Made by a program: the position numbers and the translations under genes
The notes under the pieces: generated by a model
What the model saw: only the letters and a program-made list of their open reading frames with translations
The model's database searches: none
What the model was told of the DNA's origin: nothing
Source of the DNA: Atopobium sp.
GTDB lineage: Bacteria; Actinomycetota; Coriobacteriia; Coriobacteriales; Atopobiaceae
Assembly (NCBI GenBank): GCA_015258785.1
Contig: JABZHP010000001.1
Span: 37,104 to 101,103, forward strand
Direction: 5' to 3'
DNA length: 64,000 nt
Shown here: piece by piece, positions 1 through 8,138 of the stretch
How positions within the stretch are numbered: the first letter of the stretch is position 1
How the letters are laid out: each line of letters opens with the position of its first letter

Positions 1-1222
1 TGCTCGCCGTCATGGCTCTGACGGACAGGATTTGCTGCTCAAGGTGCCTCTGGGAACCGTTGTGCGCGAGCTTGATCCAGAAACGCAAGAGCCACTCTAC
101 GAGATTGCCGATCTTACTTCTCCAGGTGAGCAGGTAGTTGTTGCTCCTGGTGGCAATGGTGGCCGCGGTAACATTCACTTTGTCACCTCAGTGAGGCGCG
201 CACCAGCATTTGCTGAGAAGGGCGAGCCAGCCCAAGAGCACTGGATTGAGCTAGAGATGAAGCTCATGGCAGATGTGGCCTTGGTGGGCATGCCTTCTGT
301 TGGTAAGAGCTCTCTTATTGCACGTATCAGTGCTGCTCGTCCAAAGATTGCTGACTATCCTTTTACCACCCTTGTTCCAAACTTGGGCGTTGTTCGTGCT
401 CAAAACGGTCAGTCATTTGTCTGCGCAGACGTTCCCGGTCTTATCGAGGGTGCCTCTGAGGGCAAGGGCCTTGGTCATCAGTTCTTACGTCACATTGAGC
501 GCACAGCGCTTATTGTCCACATGGTTGACGTTACTGGTGGCTATGAAGGTAGAGATCCTGTAGAGGACTACCACGCTATTAACGAGGAGCTCAAGGCTTA
601 CGCTTCAAAGCTCGCTGATCGTCCTCAGATTGTGGTTGCAAACAAATGCGATATGCCTGGTACAGAAGATGCCATCGAGGCGCTCAGAAAAGCCGCTGAG
701 GCGGATGGCAGGACTTTCTTTGCTATCTCTACCGTAACAGGTTTAAATCTTGATGATTTTGTTACTACCTGTGCTGCAGAAGTGGCAGAGCTTCGCAAAG
801 AAATTGCCATTACTACGCCAACGGTTGACCGCAGTGAGGCTTGGGAGCATCAGCGCCTTCGTCGTGATAACAAACTTCGCATTGAGCGAGAAGAACGTCA
901 TGCGTGGCGTGTCTCCGGCGGTCAGATTGAGCGTATGGTTATTCAGACCGATTGGGACAATGATGAGGCTGTGGCATATCTACAGCGTCGTCTTGATCGT
1001 ATGGGTCTTGAAGTACAGCTGGCAAAGGCTGGTGCAGTTGACGGCGATGAGATTCGCATTCTTGAGCTCACCTTTACCTATGAGTATCCAAATAAACCAA
1101 ATACAGATGGCATAGAGATTCCTGACGAGGACGCTTCAGATCAGCAATTTGAAGATGTTGAGTTTGAAGAGGCTCCATCTGATCCGTCTCATGTAGCTGA
1201 GGCTTCTTCAGAAACTGAGTAG
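1..1222 (+). CDS. obgE: GTPase Obg/CgtA, 5'-truncated by window edge
   Basis: Large-subunit ribosome assembly GTPase. The reading frame is open from base 2 and enters mid-protein inside the glycine-rich Obg fold (HGSDGQDL, then LLKVPLGTVV), so roughly the first 80 residues lie outside the window. Visible GTPase motifs are the P-loop GMPSVGKSS, switch I with YPFTTLVPNLG, G3 DVPGLIEGAS, and G4 NKCDMP. A C-terminal OCT-type domain follows (around VQLAKAGAVDGDEIRILE), then an acidic tail rich in Glu and Ser. The TTG at 32 is internal to the conserved Obg domain and should not be taken as the start. nadD begins three bases after the stop, which suggests co-transcription. Identity is very secure from the domain order; only the 5' end is unknown. 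Confidence 0.97.
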   Translation, partial: ARRHGSDGQDLLLKVPLGTVVRELDPETQEPLYEIADLTSPGEQVVVAPGGNGGRGNIHFVTSVRRAPAFAEKGEPAQEHWIELEMKLMADVALVGMPSVGKSSLIARISAARPKIADYPFTTLVPNLGVVRAQNGQSFVCADVPGLIEGASEGKGLGHQFLRHIERTALIVHMVDVTGGYEGRDPVEDYHAINEELKAYASKLADRPQIVVANKCDMPGTEDAIEALRKAAEADGRTFFAISTVTGLNLDDFVTTCAAEVAELRKEIAITTPTVDRSEAWEHQRLRRDNKLRIEREERHAWRVSGGQIERMVIQTDWDNDEAVAYLQRRLDRMGLEVQLAKAGAVDGDEIRILELTFTYEYPNKPNTDGIEIPDEDASDQQFEDVEFEEAPSDPSHVAEASSETE

Positions 1223-1225
1223 AGT

Positions 1226-1912
1226 ATGGCAGCCGATGTCTTAAATAACATGCACCCTGGCCTGCCTCGTTTGGGACAGGATAAAAACCGCACCTATCGT
1301 CTGGGAATCATGGGTGGAACCTTTGACCCCATTCATAACGGTCACTTGGTAGCCGCTGAGCAGGCATATGATGACCTCGATCTTGATGTTGTTGTCTTTA
1401 TGCCTGCTGGTCGCCCTGCGTTCAAACAAAATAAGGGAGTTACCAGGGGAGAAGACCGTTACTCAATGACGCTTCTGGCAACCTCAGATAATCCTCATTT
1501 TGTTGCTTCTCGTTTTGAGGTGGATTATGAGGGCATCACTTACACCGCTGATACGCTCAGAAGATTGCGTAAGGTATATCCTTCTAACGTTGAATTTTTC
1601 TTTATTACTGGTGCAGATGCAATTGCTGATATTGTCGCCTGGAAAGATGCACAGACCGTAGCTGAGCTTGCTCACTTTGTTGCTGCAACGCGTCCTGGTT
1701 ATGAGCTGAGTCGTGCTCAAAAGGTTATTGCTGACTCACCTTATGACTTCAAGGTAACCTATCTTGAGGTTCCCGCACTAGCAATCTCATCAAGCTATCT
1801 GCGTAGTAGAGTTCAAAATGGTCAGAGCCTCAGATACCTAACTCCCGATTCTGTAACAGGTTACATTCACAAGCATGGGCTTTATGGCGCCGACACAACG
1901 CCACTCAATTAA
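1226..1912 (+). CDS. nadD: Nicotinate-nucleotide adenylyltransferase
   Basis: Transfers AMP from ATP to nicotinate mononucleotide to give deamido-NAD, a step in NAD synthesis in the cytoplasm. The nucleotidyltransferase signature GGTFDPIHNGHL lies near residues 30-41 and the second ATP-binding motif appears as ISSSYLR near the C-terminus. The 228-residue product is slightly longer than usual because about 26 residues precede the catalytic core. Internal ATGs (at 1250 and 1310) are possible later starts, and no strong Shine-Dalgarno decides between them. It follows obgE by three bases and precedes yqeK and rsfS, a very common bacterial order (obgE-nadD-yqeK-rsfS). Confidence 0.95.
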   Translation: MAADVLNNMHPGLPRLGQDKNRTYRLGIMGGTFDPIHNGHLVAAEQAYDDLDLDVVVFMPAGRPAFKQNKGVTRGEDRYSMTLLATSDNPHFVASRFEVDYEGITYTADTLRRLRKVYPSNVEFFFITGADAIADIVAWKDAQTVAELAHFVAATRPGYELSRAQKVIADSPYDFKVTYLEVPALAISSSYLRSRVQNGQSLRYLTPDSVTGYIHKHGLYGADTTPLN

Positions 1913-2016
1913 GTGGTCAAGCCAAAGCGACCCGCTGCTCAGATTGACATACGCTCGTATTAGGGCAGTGTCAAACAGGTAGAGCTCAGATTTGATTCAA
2001 AACTTTGTAGGACATA

Positions 2017-2655
2017 ATGGAAAGAACACTTATAGCAAAAGATATTGTCTACACCGCAGAACAACAGGCGCTTATTGATCAGCTTGAGTCTGATTTGAAG
2101 AGTCATATGTATCACAAGAACTCTAAGCGTTTTGCGCATTCTATCTCTGTGGGACATTGTGCAGAAACGCTTGCGCAGGCTTATGGTGCAGATATGTTGA
2201 GCGCTCGCGTTGCAGGTATTTTGCATGATTGGGAGAAACTTCTTCCTGATGCAGAAACCATTGAACTGGCAGAGCGCTTTCGTATCCAGACAGAAGCTCC
2301 TTATCAGAAAATCGTAGGGCTCTTACACGGTCCTCTCGCCGCAAAAACGCTACCAGCCATCTATCCTTGGCTTTCTGAGCAGATTCTCAGCGCCATTCAG
2401 AAGCACACTACGGGTGACCGTCAGATGAGCAAGCTAGACAAAATCTTGTATGCAGCTGATCTTATTGAGCCTCTGCGTCCAAACTTTACATCGGTCGAAG
2501 AAGCAAGAAACGTATATTTACGTGGCGGTTCTCTCAATGAGCTTTATGAGACGGCGTTTTGTAGCGTTATGATGTATGTGATTTCATCAAGGAGTTATTT
2601 GTATCCAAACTCAATTGCCCTATACAATGAGATGATTGAGAAGACATCTAAGTAG
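2017..2655 (+). CDS. yqeK: HD-domain hydrolase, YqeK family (predicted Ap4A hydrolase)
   Basis: Member of the YqeK branch of HD-domain phosphohydrolases, which in other bacteria cleave diadenosine tetraphosphate symmetrically to two ADP. Metal-binding residues are visible as H41 in RFAHSISVG, the HD pair at residues 70-71 in GILHDWEK, and later histidines and aspartates in the regions GLLHGPLAA, IQKHTTGD and YAADLIEP. The 212-residue length is normal for the family plus a short N-terminal extension. The start ATG is preceded by a modest AGGA ribosome-binding site. It sits between nadD and rsfS, its usual place. About 100 bases separate it from nadD, so a separate promoter is possible, although none is convincing. 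Confidence 0.9.
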   Translation: MERTLIAKDIVYTAEQQALIDQLESDLKSHMYHKNSKRFAHSISVGHCAETLAQAYGADMLSARVAGILHDWEKLLPDAETIELAERFRIQTEAPYQKIVGLLHGPLAAKTLPAIYPWLSEQILSAIQKHTTGDRQMSKLDKILYAADLIEPLRPNFTSVEEARNVYLRGGSLNELYETAFCSVMMYVISSRSYLYPNSIALYNEMIEKTSK

Positions 2656-2684
2656 CCTGGCTACATGAGAAAACGGAGAAATAC

Positions 2685-3161
2685 ATGGCTGTAACTTCAC
2701 TTGAGCTTGCAAAGACTGCTGCAATTGCTGCAGATCAGAAGAAAGCTGAAGATATTCTTGTGCTTGACCTCACTGGTCTCAGTGACGTTTGCGATTATTT
2801 TGTTATCTGCACTGGTGGAAATGCTCGTTTAGCTGACGCTATTGTTGATGAGGTTCGCGAGAAGGTCACGGCAAACTGTGGCATTCGTCCAATTTCTACT
2901 GAGGGTCGTGACGGTCTTAATTGGATTCTTATTGATTACGGTTCAGTTGTTGTTCACGTATTCCAGCCTGAGGTAAGGTCCTACTATCGTCTTGAGCGAC
3001 TTTGGGCAGATGCTCCTCGTGTAGAGCTGGATATTGAGGGCGCTATGACTTCTGAGATTCCTTATGCTGATCTTCCAGAGGATGCTTTGGCTCCAGCCTT
3101 TGAGCTTTCCGAGGATGACTTGGTAGACAATCTTCCAGAATCTGCTGATCCTACTGAGTAG
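2685..3161 (+). CDS. rsfS: Ribosome silencing factor
   Basis: RsfS binds ribosomal protein L14 (uL14) on free 50S subunits and prevents subunit joining when nutrients are scarce. The family core is clear: residues around 25-50 contain LDLTGLSDVCDYFVICTG, followed by the conserved helix and the GRDGLNWILIDYGSVVVHVF segment. The protein is 158 residues; the last 45 or so are an acidic extension beyond the conserved domain (many Asp/Glu). A GGAG ribosome-binding site precedes the ATG. It ends the obgE-nadD-yqeK-rsfS group and converges with dinB on the opposite strand, with only ten bases between the two stop codons and no obvious rho-independent terminator. Confidence 0.94.
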   Translation: MAVTSLELAKTAAIAADQKKAEDILVLDLTGLSDVCDYFVICTGGNARLADAIVDEVREKVTANCGIRPISTEGRDGLNWILIDYGSVVVHVFQPEVRSYYRLERLWADAPRVELDIEGAMTSEIPYADLPEDALAPAFELSEDDLVDNLPESADPTE

Positions 3162-3171
3162 TTTTGGTGTA

Positions 3172-4506
3172 CTAGATTTGTTCGTTTTTGCCTGTAGGCA
3201 TAGTGTCTGAGACGCGATGCTCAAAGCGTAGGTCTCTACCGTACTGCACAGCATCAGCGCCAAATTTATCTTTGAGTTTATCGGTTACCTCGGAGAGATG
3301 ACGTAAGTCACTCCGAGGTTTCTTTTTTGTTGTAGGCCCAGGGGCTGCAACGTCAAACGTAGCTTCATATTTGTCAAAAAGTGACTCTTGCACTGGTTTG
3401 GCATGCTCCTCATCTGTAAATGAGCTAATGCCAACGCCAAGCAGTCTTACTGGCTGACCTTCTTTCCAAATGGATGAAAGAAGACCAACGGCAATCTCTG
3501 CAAAGAGGTGCTCATCGTCAGTTGGAGTAGACATTCTTTTTTGAGCGGTATGAGACTCTGTTGCAGAGGCTTTTACCTTAAGCGTTACGGTATAACCTTG
3601 TAACTGTTTGCGGCGAAGACGTCTGCCTACAACACCAGAAATATGTCTGATGGCTTCTTCTATTTCTTGTTTATCAAACAAATCTGTTTCAAAGGTTCTC
3701 TCGTTAGAAACAGACTTAACGTCACGAGGCTGGGCAGCTTCATGAACTTCAGAGACTTCTTTTCCTTGCGCGCGCAAAATCATTTTTGAGGCAGTATTGC
3801 CTACAAGGGAAGTGAGATACGTTGCATCTGCTCTTGAGAGCTCTCCAAGCGTTTTGATTCCCTGTTGATGAAGTGTCTTTGCCATAGCAGGACCAATACC
3901 ACTCATTGCTTCAATGGGCAGTGGCGCCAGAAAGCGACCTTCTGTACCAGGAAACACCGCAGTAAGACCGCGAGGCTTTTCTTGCTCAGAGGCAATCTTA
4001 GCAATTGTCTTGTTTGTTCCCAGACCAATGGAACAGGTAACACCTAGCGCAGCAACTTTCTTTTGTATGCGCTTACAGATCTCCAAAGGATTTTCTTTAG
4101 AGAATCTGCCTGGAGTGATGTCAAAAAATGCCTCATCAATAGAAACCTGCTCAACAAGGGGAGTCTCATCTTTGAGAAAACCCATAACAAGAGCACTCAT
4201 TTCAGAGTATCTGTCATAACGTCCTGAAGTCCAAATTGCTTGCGGACAGAGCCTTACTGCAGTAGCTGAAGGCATGGCAGAATGAACGCCAAACTTCCTT
4301 GCTTCATAAGAGGCGGTTGAAACAACTCCTCGTTTTTGAGGAGAACCTCCTACAATTACTGGTTTTCCGCGCCACTCAGGATGATCAAGTTGTTCTACGG
4401 ACGCAAAGAACGCATCAAGATCTAGAAGGCCGATGGCTTTACCATGCCACTCAAAATCACACGATTTACGTGCGTTTTTATCTGATATGTCCTTTGATGT
4501 TTCCAT
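3172..4506 (-). CDS. dinB: DNA polymerase IV (Y-family translesion polymerase)
   Basis: Error-prone polymerase that bypasses template lesions. N-terminal catalytic motif [12 protein letters not shown] supplies the first metal ligands and [11 protein letters not shown] carries the S-D-E catalytic pair. A helix-hairpin-helix region ([15 protein letters not shown]) and the little-finger domain follow. Near residue 375 there is QESLF, a good beta-clamp binding motif, followed by a variable C-terminal tail. The open frame extends upstream to 4554, but I place the start at the ATG ending at 4506: the extra 16 codons would cover the promoter and a LexA-like operator, and no ribosome-binding site supports the longer form. 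With the -10 only six bases upstream of this ATG, the transcript may be leaderless. The length is 444 residues; family members are often near 350-420. Confidence 0.95.
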   Translation of the reverse strand: METSKDISDKNARKSCDFEWHGKAIGLLDLDAFFASVEQLDHPEWRGKPVIVGGSPQKRGVVSTASYEARKFGVHSAMPSATAVRLCPQAIWTSGRYDRYSEMSALVMGFLKDETPLVEQVSIDEAFFDITPGRFSKENPLEICKRIQKKVAALGVTCSIGLGTNKTIAKIASEQEKPRGLTAVFPGTEGRFLAPLPIEAMSGIGPAMAKTLHQQGIKTLGELSRADATYLTSLVGNTASKMILRAQGKEVSEVHEAAQPRDVKSVSNERTFETDLFDKQEIEEAIRHISGVVGRRLRRKQLQGYTVTLKVKASATESHTAQKRMSTPTDDEHLFAEIAVGLLSSIWKEGQPVRLLGVGISSFTDEEHAKPVQESLFDKYEATFDVAAPGPTTKKKPRSDLRHLSEVTDKLKDKFGADAVQYGRDLRFEHRVSDTMPTGKNEQI

Positions 4507-4512
4507 AGAAAT

Positions 4513-4548
4513 AGTGTATACTTTTTGTACAAATAGAACAAGTGTTTC
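4513..4548 (-). promoter_or_regulatory. dinB promoter overlapped by a LexA-type SOS box
   Basis: On the minus strand, TTGTTC (4541-4536) and TACACT (4518-4513) make a -35/-10 pair with a 17-base spacer. The sequence AGAACAAGTGTTTC at 4535-4548 (plus strand) agrees at 13 of 14 positions with the Gram-positive LexA consensus CGAACRNRYGTTYC and covers the -35 element. Repressor binding there would block polymerase. The -10 ends six bases before the dinB ATG, so transcription would begin at or next to the start codon. The match is read directly; LexA control is inferred. Confidence 0.72.
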
Positions 4549-4693
4549 ATACATAAATTACGAGTACTTTTTGAAGAGAGCAAATTTATACTTTTCGAGG
4601 TTAATGCGTTGTTGTACACTTGTAACCCGATTTGTGGCTTTGCGGTGCAGCCCATCTAACATCCGAGGCACCGCTCGTATGGAGGAGTTTTCA

Positions 4694-5062
4694 TTGGCAG
4701 TTAAGATTCGTCTGGCCCGTCACGGTGCCAAGAAGCGTCCGTACTATCGCGTAGTTGTCGCTGATGGTCGTATGCCTCGCGATGGTCGTTACATTGAAGA
4801 AGTCGGTCGTTATAACCCACTGACTAGCCCAAAGACGATTGATATCAACCTCGAGAAGGTTGATGAGTGGGTAGCAAAGGGCGCTCAGCCAACAAGCGCA
4901 GTTTCTCACCTCATTGAGATCGCTCGTACTGGTGCTCCAGTTGCAGAGAAGAAGACCAAGCTCTCCAAGAAGGCACAGGCAAAGGCTGCTGCAGCTGCAG
5001 AGGCTGCTGCTGAGGCTGCTGCCGCAGCTGCTGAGGAGTCCGAGGCTCCAGAGGCTGAGTAA
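4694..5062 (+). CDS. rpsP: 30S ribosomal protein S16
   Basis: Ribosomal protein bS16 of the small subunit. The canonical N-terminus [18 protein letters not shown] follows a TTG start at 4694, which has a GGAGG ribosome-binding site at 4681-4685 with eight-base spacing. The open frame extends far upstream to 4433, but that region carries the dinB control sequences and has no family similarity. The conserved domain ends near residue 85. The last ~35 residues are a low-complexity Lys/Ala/Glu tail typical of actinobacterial S16 proteins. First gene of the rpsP-khpA-rimM-trmD cluster; KhpA begins four bases after the stop. Confidence 0.97.
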   Translation: MAVKIRLARHGAKKRPYYRVVVADGRMPRDGRYIEEVGRYNPLTSPKTIDINLEKVDEWVAKGAQPTSAVSHLIEIARTGAPVAEKKTKLSKKAQAKAAAAAEAAAEAAAAAAEESEAPEAE

Positions 5063-5065
5063 ATC

Positions 5066-5368
5066 GTGTCTGAATTCACAGAGCCCACTGAGGTAGACGC
5101 TGTCGATCAAGACATTCAGGAGATGCCTTCTGACAAGGTAGCTGACCTTGTTGAGTACATCGTTTGTGGTCTTGTCGATAATGAAGATGCTGTTGCACTC
5201 GACGTCACCGATCGCGAGGATGGAGCCTTAATTGAGGTTTCTTGCTCTGAGGAAGACGCTGGACGTGTCATCGGCCGCAAGGGTAGAACCATTAAGGCTA
5301 TTCGTACTTTGGCTCGTGCTCTTGGCCAGCGTGTTGGCACCTCTGTTGATGTCGAGGTTGTAGGCTAA
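5066..5368 (+). CDS. khpA: KH-domain RNA-binding protein KhpA
   Basis: Small RNA-binding protein with a single KH domain, usually found between rpsP and rimM. The GXXG loop is visible in GRVIGRKGRTIKAIR. With the GTG at 5066 the protein has 100 residues, including about 20 acidic N-terminal residues ahead of the normal domain. An alternative ATG at 5123 would give a family-typical length of about 81 residues beginning MPSDKVADLV. The GTG is only three bases after the rpsP stop, so translational coupling favours the longer form, but this is not decided by the sequence. In other Gram-positives KhpA pairs with KhpB (Jag), which is not in this window. Confidence 0.9.
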   Translation: MSEFTEPTEVDAVDQDIQEMPSDKVADLVEYIVCGLVDNEDAVALDVTDREDGALIEVSCSEEDAGRVIGRKGRTIKAIRTLARALGQRVGTSVDVEVVG

Positions 5369-5370
5369 TT

Positions 5371-5892
5371 TTGCGTAAACACTGGCGAGCAATTGCTCAA
5401 ATTGTTAAAACGCATGGTAAAAGAGGGGAGGTTGTGACGGTTCCCGTTCACAGCCTTCCTTCTCTTATAGCTGATGGCATGACAGTTGTTCCTGTTCCGC
5501 CTGCGCTTAAGGGCCCTAGAGAGTTCTCAGTTGTCTCTGTTGAGTCAGATGATAGAGAAGGTAGTCTTGTCACTTTTGAAGATGTAACTACCATCTCTGA
5601 TGCAGAAGAGCTTGTTGGTAAAACGCTTCTGGTAGAAGAAGATTGTCTTCCAGAAAACTTTGGTCTGGTAAATGTTTCTCTACTTGTGGGTAGAGAAGTA
5701 CGTGATACAGAACATGGTTCTCTGGGTGAAATTACAGAGGTTCTTGTTGGACCTACACAAAATGTGTGGGTCATTGAGGGGCCTTTTGGACAGGTGCTGA
5801 TGCCTGCCGTGGATGAATTTATCAAAGAGGCTCCAGCCGAGGGCTCCATTACCGTCTCAATTCCTCAGGGCCTTCTTAGGTTAGGTGAGTAG
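5371..5892 (+). CDS. rimM: Ribosome maturation factor RimM
   Basis: 16S rRNA processing factor that binds S19 during 30S maturation. The N-terminal RimM beta-barrel starts with the family motif IAQIVKTHGKRGEV. The C-terminal PRC-barrel half includes GREVRDTEHGSLGEITEVLVGPTQ-like residues and ends GLLRLGE. The start is TTG at 5371, two bases after the khpA stop, so the two are probably translationally coupled. It overlaps or abuts trmD. The 173-residue length is typical. The gene is part of the rpsP operon, which links ribosomal protein synthesis to rRNA and tRNA modification. Confidence 0.94.
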   Translation: MRKHWRAIAQIVKTHGKRGEVVTVPVHSLPSLIADGMTVVPVPPALKGPREFSVVSVESDDREGSLVTFEDVTTISDAEELVGKTLLVEEDCLPENFGLVNVSLLVGREVRDTEHGSLGEITEVLVGPTQNVWVIEGPFGQVLMPAVDEFIKEAPAEGSITVSIPQGLLRLGE

Positions 5893-5893
5893 C

Positions 5894-6643
5894 ATGCGTC
5901 TAGAAACGCTCTCAGTATTTCCTGAGGTCTTCTCGCCCTATTTAAATGCTTCTATTATGGGCAGAGCCCAGAAGGCAAACATTTTTGAGTTCTATGCGCA
6001 TGACTTGCGTGACTGGACGCATGATAGGCATCGTACGGTAGATGATGCTCCTTTTGGTGGTGGACAAGGCATGCTTATGAAGCCTGCTCCCATTTTTGAG
6101 GCAGTTCGTGAGATTTCTGATCAAGCGGAACCTAAGCCCCACGTGGTGTTTTTCTCGCCAGTTGGTAGGCCGTATTCTCAGGCTATTGCCCAAGAGTTTG
6201 CTCAAAAGGAGCGCATTCTGTTTGTTTGTGGTCGCTATGAGGGCATGGACGAGCGTGTCTATGAGCTGGCAGATGACGTTATTTCTCTGGGAGATTACGT
6301 GCTGACGGGCGGAGAGCTGCCTGCGCTTACCGTGATTGACTCGGTTGTGCGCTTGCTTCCTGGTGCGCTTGGCGATGAGATGAGCTCGCAGGATGAGTCC
6401 TTCTCTGACGATGGTCTTCTTGAGTATGCTCAGTACACGCGACCAGCAAATTTTGAGGGGCGAGAAGTTCCGTCTGTGCTTCTATCTGGAGACCACGGAG
6501 CGGTTGCAATCTGGAGACGACAATCTGCACTTGCTCGCACTCGTGCATGGCGTCCAGACCTTTTAGAGAGCGCTCAGCTCACAGAGAAGGACAGAGTGTA
6601 TTTAGCAGAGCTTGATCAACAATCAGGTGATAATGATGAGTAG
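5894..6643 (+). CDS. trmD: tRNA (guanine-N1)-methyltransferase
   Basis: SPOUT-class enzyme that methylates G37 of tRNAs reading codons that start with C, using S-adenosylmethionine, and so prevents +1 frameshifting. Motifs include FGGGQGMLMKP and the knotted SAM site LGDYVLTGGELPALTVID. I prefer the ATG at 5894 because AGGTGA at 5883-5888 is suitably placed as a ribosome-binding site; a GTG at 5885 in the same frame overlaps the rimM stop. At 249 residues it has the usual length. Three copies of the TTCTCGCC/GGCGAGAA octamer (5930, 6152, 6459) fall in this one gene, each in a different register or orientation. Confidence 0.96.
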   Translation: MRLETLSVFPEVFSPYLNASIMGRAQKANIFEFYAHDLRDWTHDRHRTVDDAPFGGGQGMLMKPAPIFEAVREISDQAEPKPHVVFFSPVGRPYSQAIAQEFAQKERILFVCGRYEGMDERVYELADDVISLGDYVLTGGELPALTVIDSVVRLLPGALGDEMSSQDESFSDDGLLEYAQYTRPANFEGREVPSVLLSGDHGAVAIWRRQSALARTRAWRPDLLESAQLTEKDRVYLAELDQQSGDNDE

Positions 6644-7190
6644 TGGACATTCCAAAGTACTTGAAATTTTTGAATACCTGGTAATTGTTGCGGTTGCCGT
6701 TGCGTTGGCATTTTTTATCAGGACTTTTGTTGCTGAGGTGTATGAGGTTCCAACAGGGTCCATGCTCAATACCATCCAGCTGGGGGATCGTTTGGTAGGA
6801 GAGAAGCTTACCTATCGTTTTGGCGGTACTCCGCAAGCGGGTGATGTGGTTACTTTTACCAGTCCTCAGAATCCCGATACGCTTTTAGTTAAGCGCGTCA
6901 TTGCTACAGCAGGTCAAACGGTAGATTTGCGCGACGGTGCTGTGTATGTTGACGGTCATCTTATGGACGAGCCTTACACTGAAGGCAAGCCAACCTATTC
7001 TCTTGCGGATCGCAACGGTGCCGTAATTCAGAATTATCCGTATACTGTTCCTGCAGGTCATATTTTTGTTATGGGGGATAACAGAACAAACTCGCTGGAT
7101 TCCAGATATTTTGGAGCTGTTGCGGTTTCTACCGTGACCTCTAAGGCAATGTTTATTTTCTGGCCCTTTGACCATGCTCGCGGGCTATAG
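6636..7190 (+). CDS. lepB: Signal peptidase I
   Basis: Membrane serine protease that removes signal peptides from exported proteins. An N-terminal transmembrane helix (about residues 12-30, EYLVIVAVAVALAFFIR) precedes the catalytic serine in VPTGSML. The general-base lysine lies in LLVKRVIA and the conserved box E is GDNRTNSLDSR. Two adjacent ATGs (6633 and 6636) overlap the end of trmD; AGGTGA at 6625-6630 fits the second better. It is 184 residues long, typical for a single-helix Gram-positive type. Being joined to rpsP-trmD ties secretion capacity to growth. The tandem LPXTG proteins and the lipoprotein in this window are exported, though lipoproteins use a different peptidase. Confidence 0.94.
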   Translation: MSSGHSKVLEIFEYLVIVAVAVALAFFIRTFVAEVYEVPTGSMLNTIQLGDRLVGEKLTYRFGGTPQAGDVVTFTSPQNPDTLLVKRVIATAGQTVDLRDGAVYVDGHLMDEPYTEGKPTYSLADRNGAVIQNYPYTVPAGHIFVMGDNRTNSLDSRYFGAVAVSTVTSKAMFIFWPFDHARGL

Positions 7191-7223
7191 TACTTACGTC
7201 GGACATTTGAGAGAAAGAACATC

Positions 7224-8138
7224 ATGGGCGCAACACCACTTACGTTTCAAGATATGATTTTGACCCTTGAACACTATTGGGCAGAAAAGGGTTGCACGGT
7301 CATGCAGCCATATGATTCCGAGGTAGGTGCCGGTACCTTCCACACCGCAACTATCCTGCGCTCACTTGGCCCCGATGCCTGGCGTACCTGCTATCCACAG
7401 CCTTGCCGTCGTCCAGCTGATGGACGCTATGGTGAGAACCCCAACCGCCTGCAGCATTACTATCAATTCCAGGTTTTGATTAAGCCATCTCCTGCAGACT
7501 CTCAAGACCTTTATCTTGGCTCACTTGCCGCTATTGGCCTTGATCCAAAAGACCACGACGTTCGCTTTGTTGAGGACGATTGGGAGAGTCCAACGCTTGG
7601 TGCCTGGGGTCTTGGCTGGGAGGTCTGGCTCAACGGCATGGAGGTTACTCAGTTCACGTACTTCCAGCAGGTGGGCGGTATTGAGGTAGATCCAGTTCCT
7701 GTAGAGATTACCTATGGTCTTGAGCGTATTGCTATGTATGCTCAGGGTGTAGATTCCGTCTATGACCTGGTATGGAGTTACCTGCCAGATGGCACGCCAA
7801 TGACGTATGGGCAGGTATTTTTGGAGAACGAGCGTGAGTTCTCAACTTATAACTTTGAGGTAGCCAACATTGAGCTTATGCGCGAGAAGTTCGACGAGTA
7901 TGAGGCAGAGTGCCACAGCTGCCTTGAGCGCAAGCTTCCACTACCTGCATATGACTGCGTTATGAAGTGCAGCCATGCATTCAACCTACTTGACTCTCGT
8001 GGTGCTCTTTCTGCTGTTGAGAGAGCTAACTATATTCTTCGCGTTCGCACCGTTGCTAAGGCATGCTGCGAATCGTATTTGGAGGAGGTTGCTTCTAAGA
8101 AAGCACCTGCAGCAACTACTCAGGAGGAGGTGGCTTAA
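7224..8138 (+). CDS. glyQ: Glycine--tRNA ligase alpha subunit
   Basis: Catalytic subunit of the bacterial-type heterotetrameric glycyl-tRNA synthetase, a class II enzyme. It starts with the highly conserved region [17 protein letters not shown] and contains the motif-2 and motif-3 core, including [20 protein letters not shown] residues (here [15 protein letters not shown]). At 304 residues it matches the normal size. The glyS start codon follows the stop immediately, so the subunits are made from one message in stoichiometric amounts. No T-box leader was found in the 33 bases between lepB and glyQ; the gene may be read through from the upstream operon. Confidence 0.97.
   Translation: MGATPLTFQDMILTLEHYWAEKGCTVMQPYDSEVGAGTFHTATILRSLGPDAWRTCYPQPCRRPADGRYGENPNRLQHYYQFQVLIKPSPADSQDLYLGSLAAIGLDPKDHDVRFVEDDWESPTLGAWGLGWEVWLNGMEVTQFTYFQQVGGIEVDPVPVEITYGLERIAMYAQGVDSVYDLVWSYLPDGTPMTYGQVFLENEREFSTYNFEVANIELMREKFDEYEAECHSCLERKLPLPAYDCVMKCSHAFNLLDSRGALSAVERANYILRVRTVAKACCESYLEEVASKKAPAATTQEEVA

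Noticed and set aside
1944..1949. TTGACA upstream of yqeK as a -35
   Set aside because: No acceptable -10 lies 16-18 bases downstream.
4433..4693. Upstream extension of rpsP
   Set aside because: It crosses the dinB regulatory region; the TTG at 4694 has a well-placed GGAGG and the conserved S16 N-terminus.
4978..5059. GCTGCT/GCAGCT-rich tract at the rpsP 3' end as a tandem repeat
   Set aside because: It encodes the Ala/Glu-rich tail common in actinobacterial S16; the repeat follows from composition.
7191..7223. T-box or riboswitch before glyQ
   Set aside because: Only 33 bases separate lepB and glyQ, too short for a T-box.
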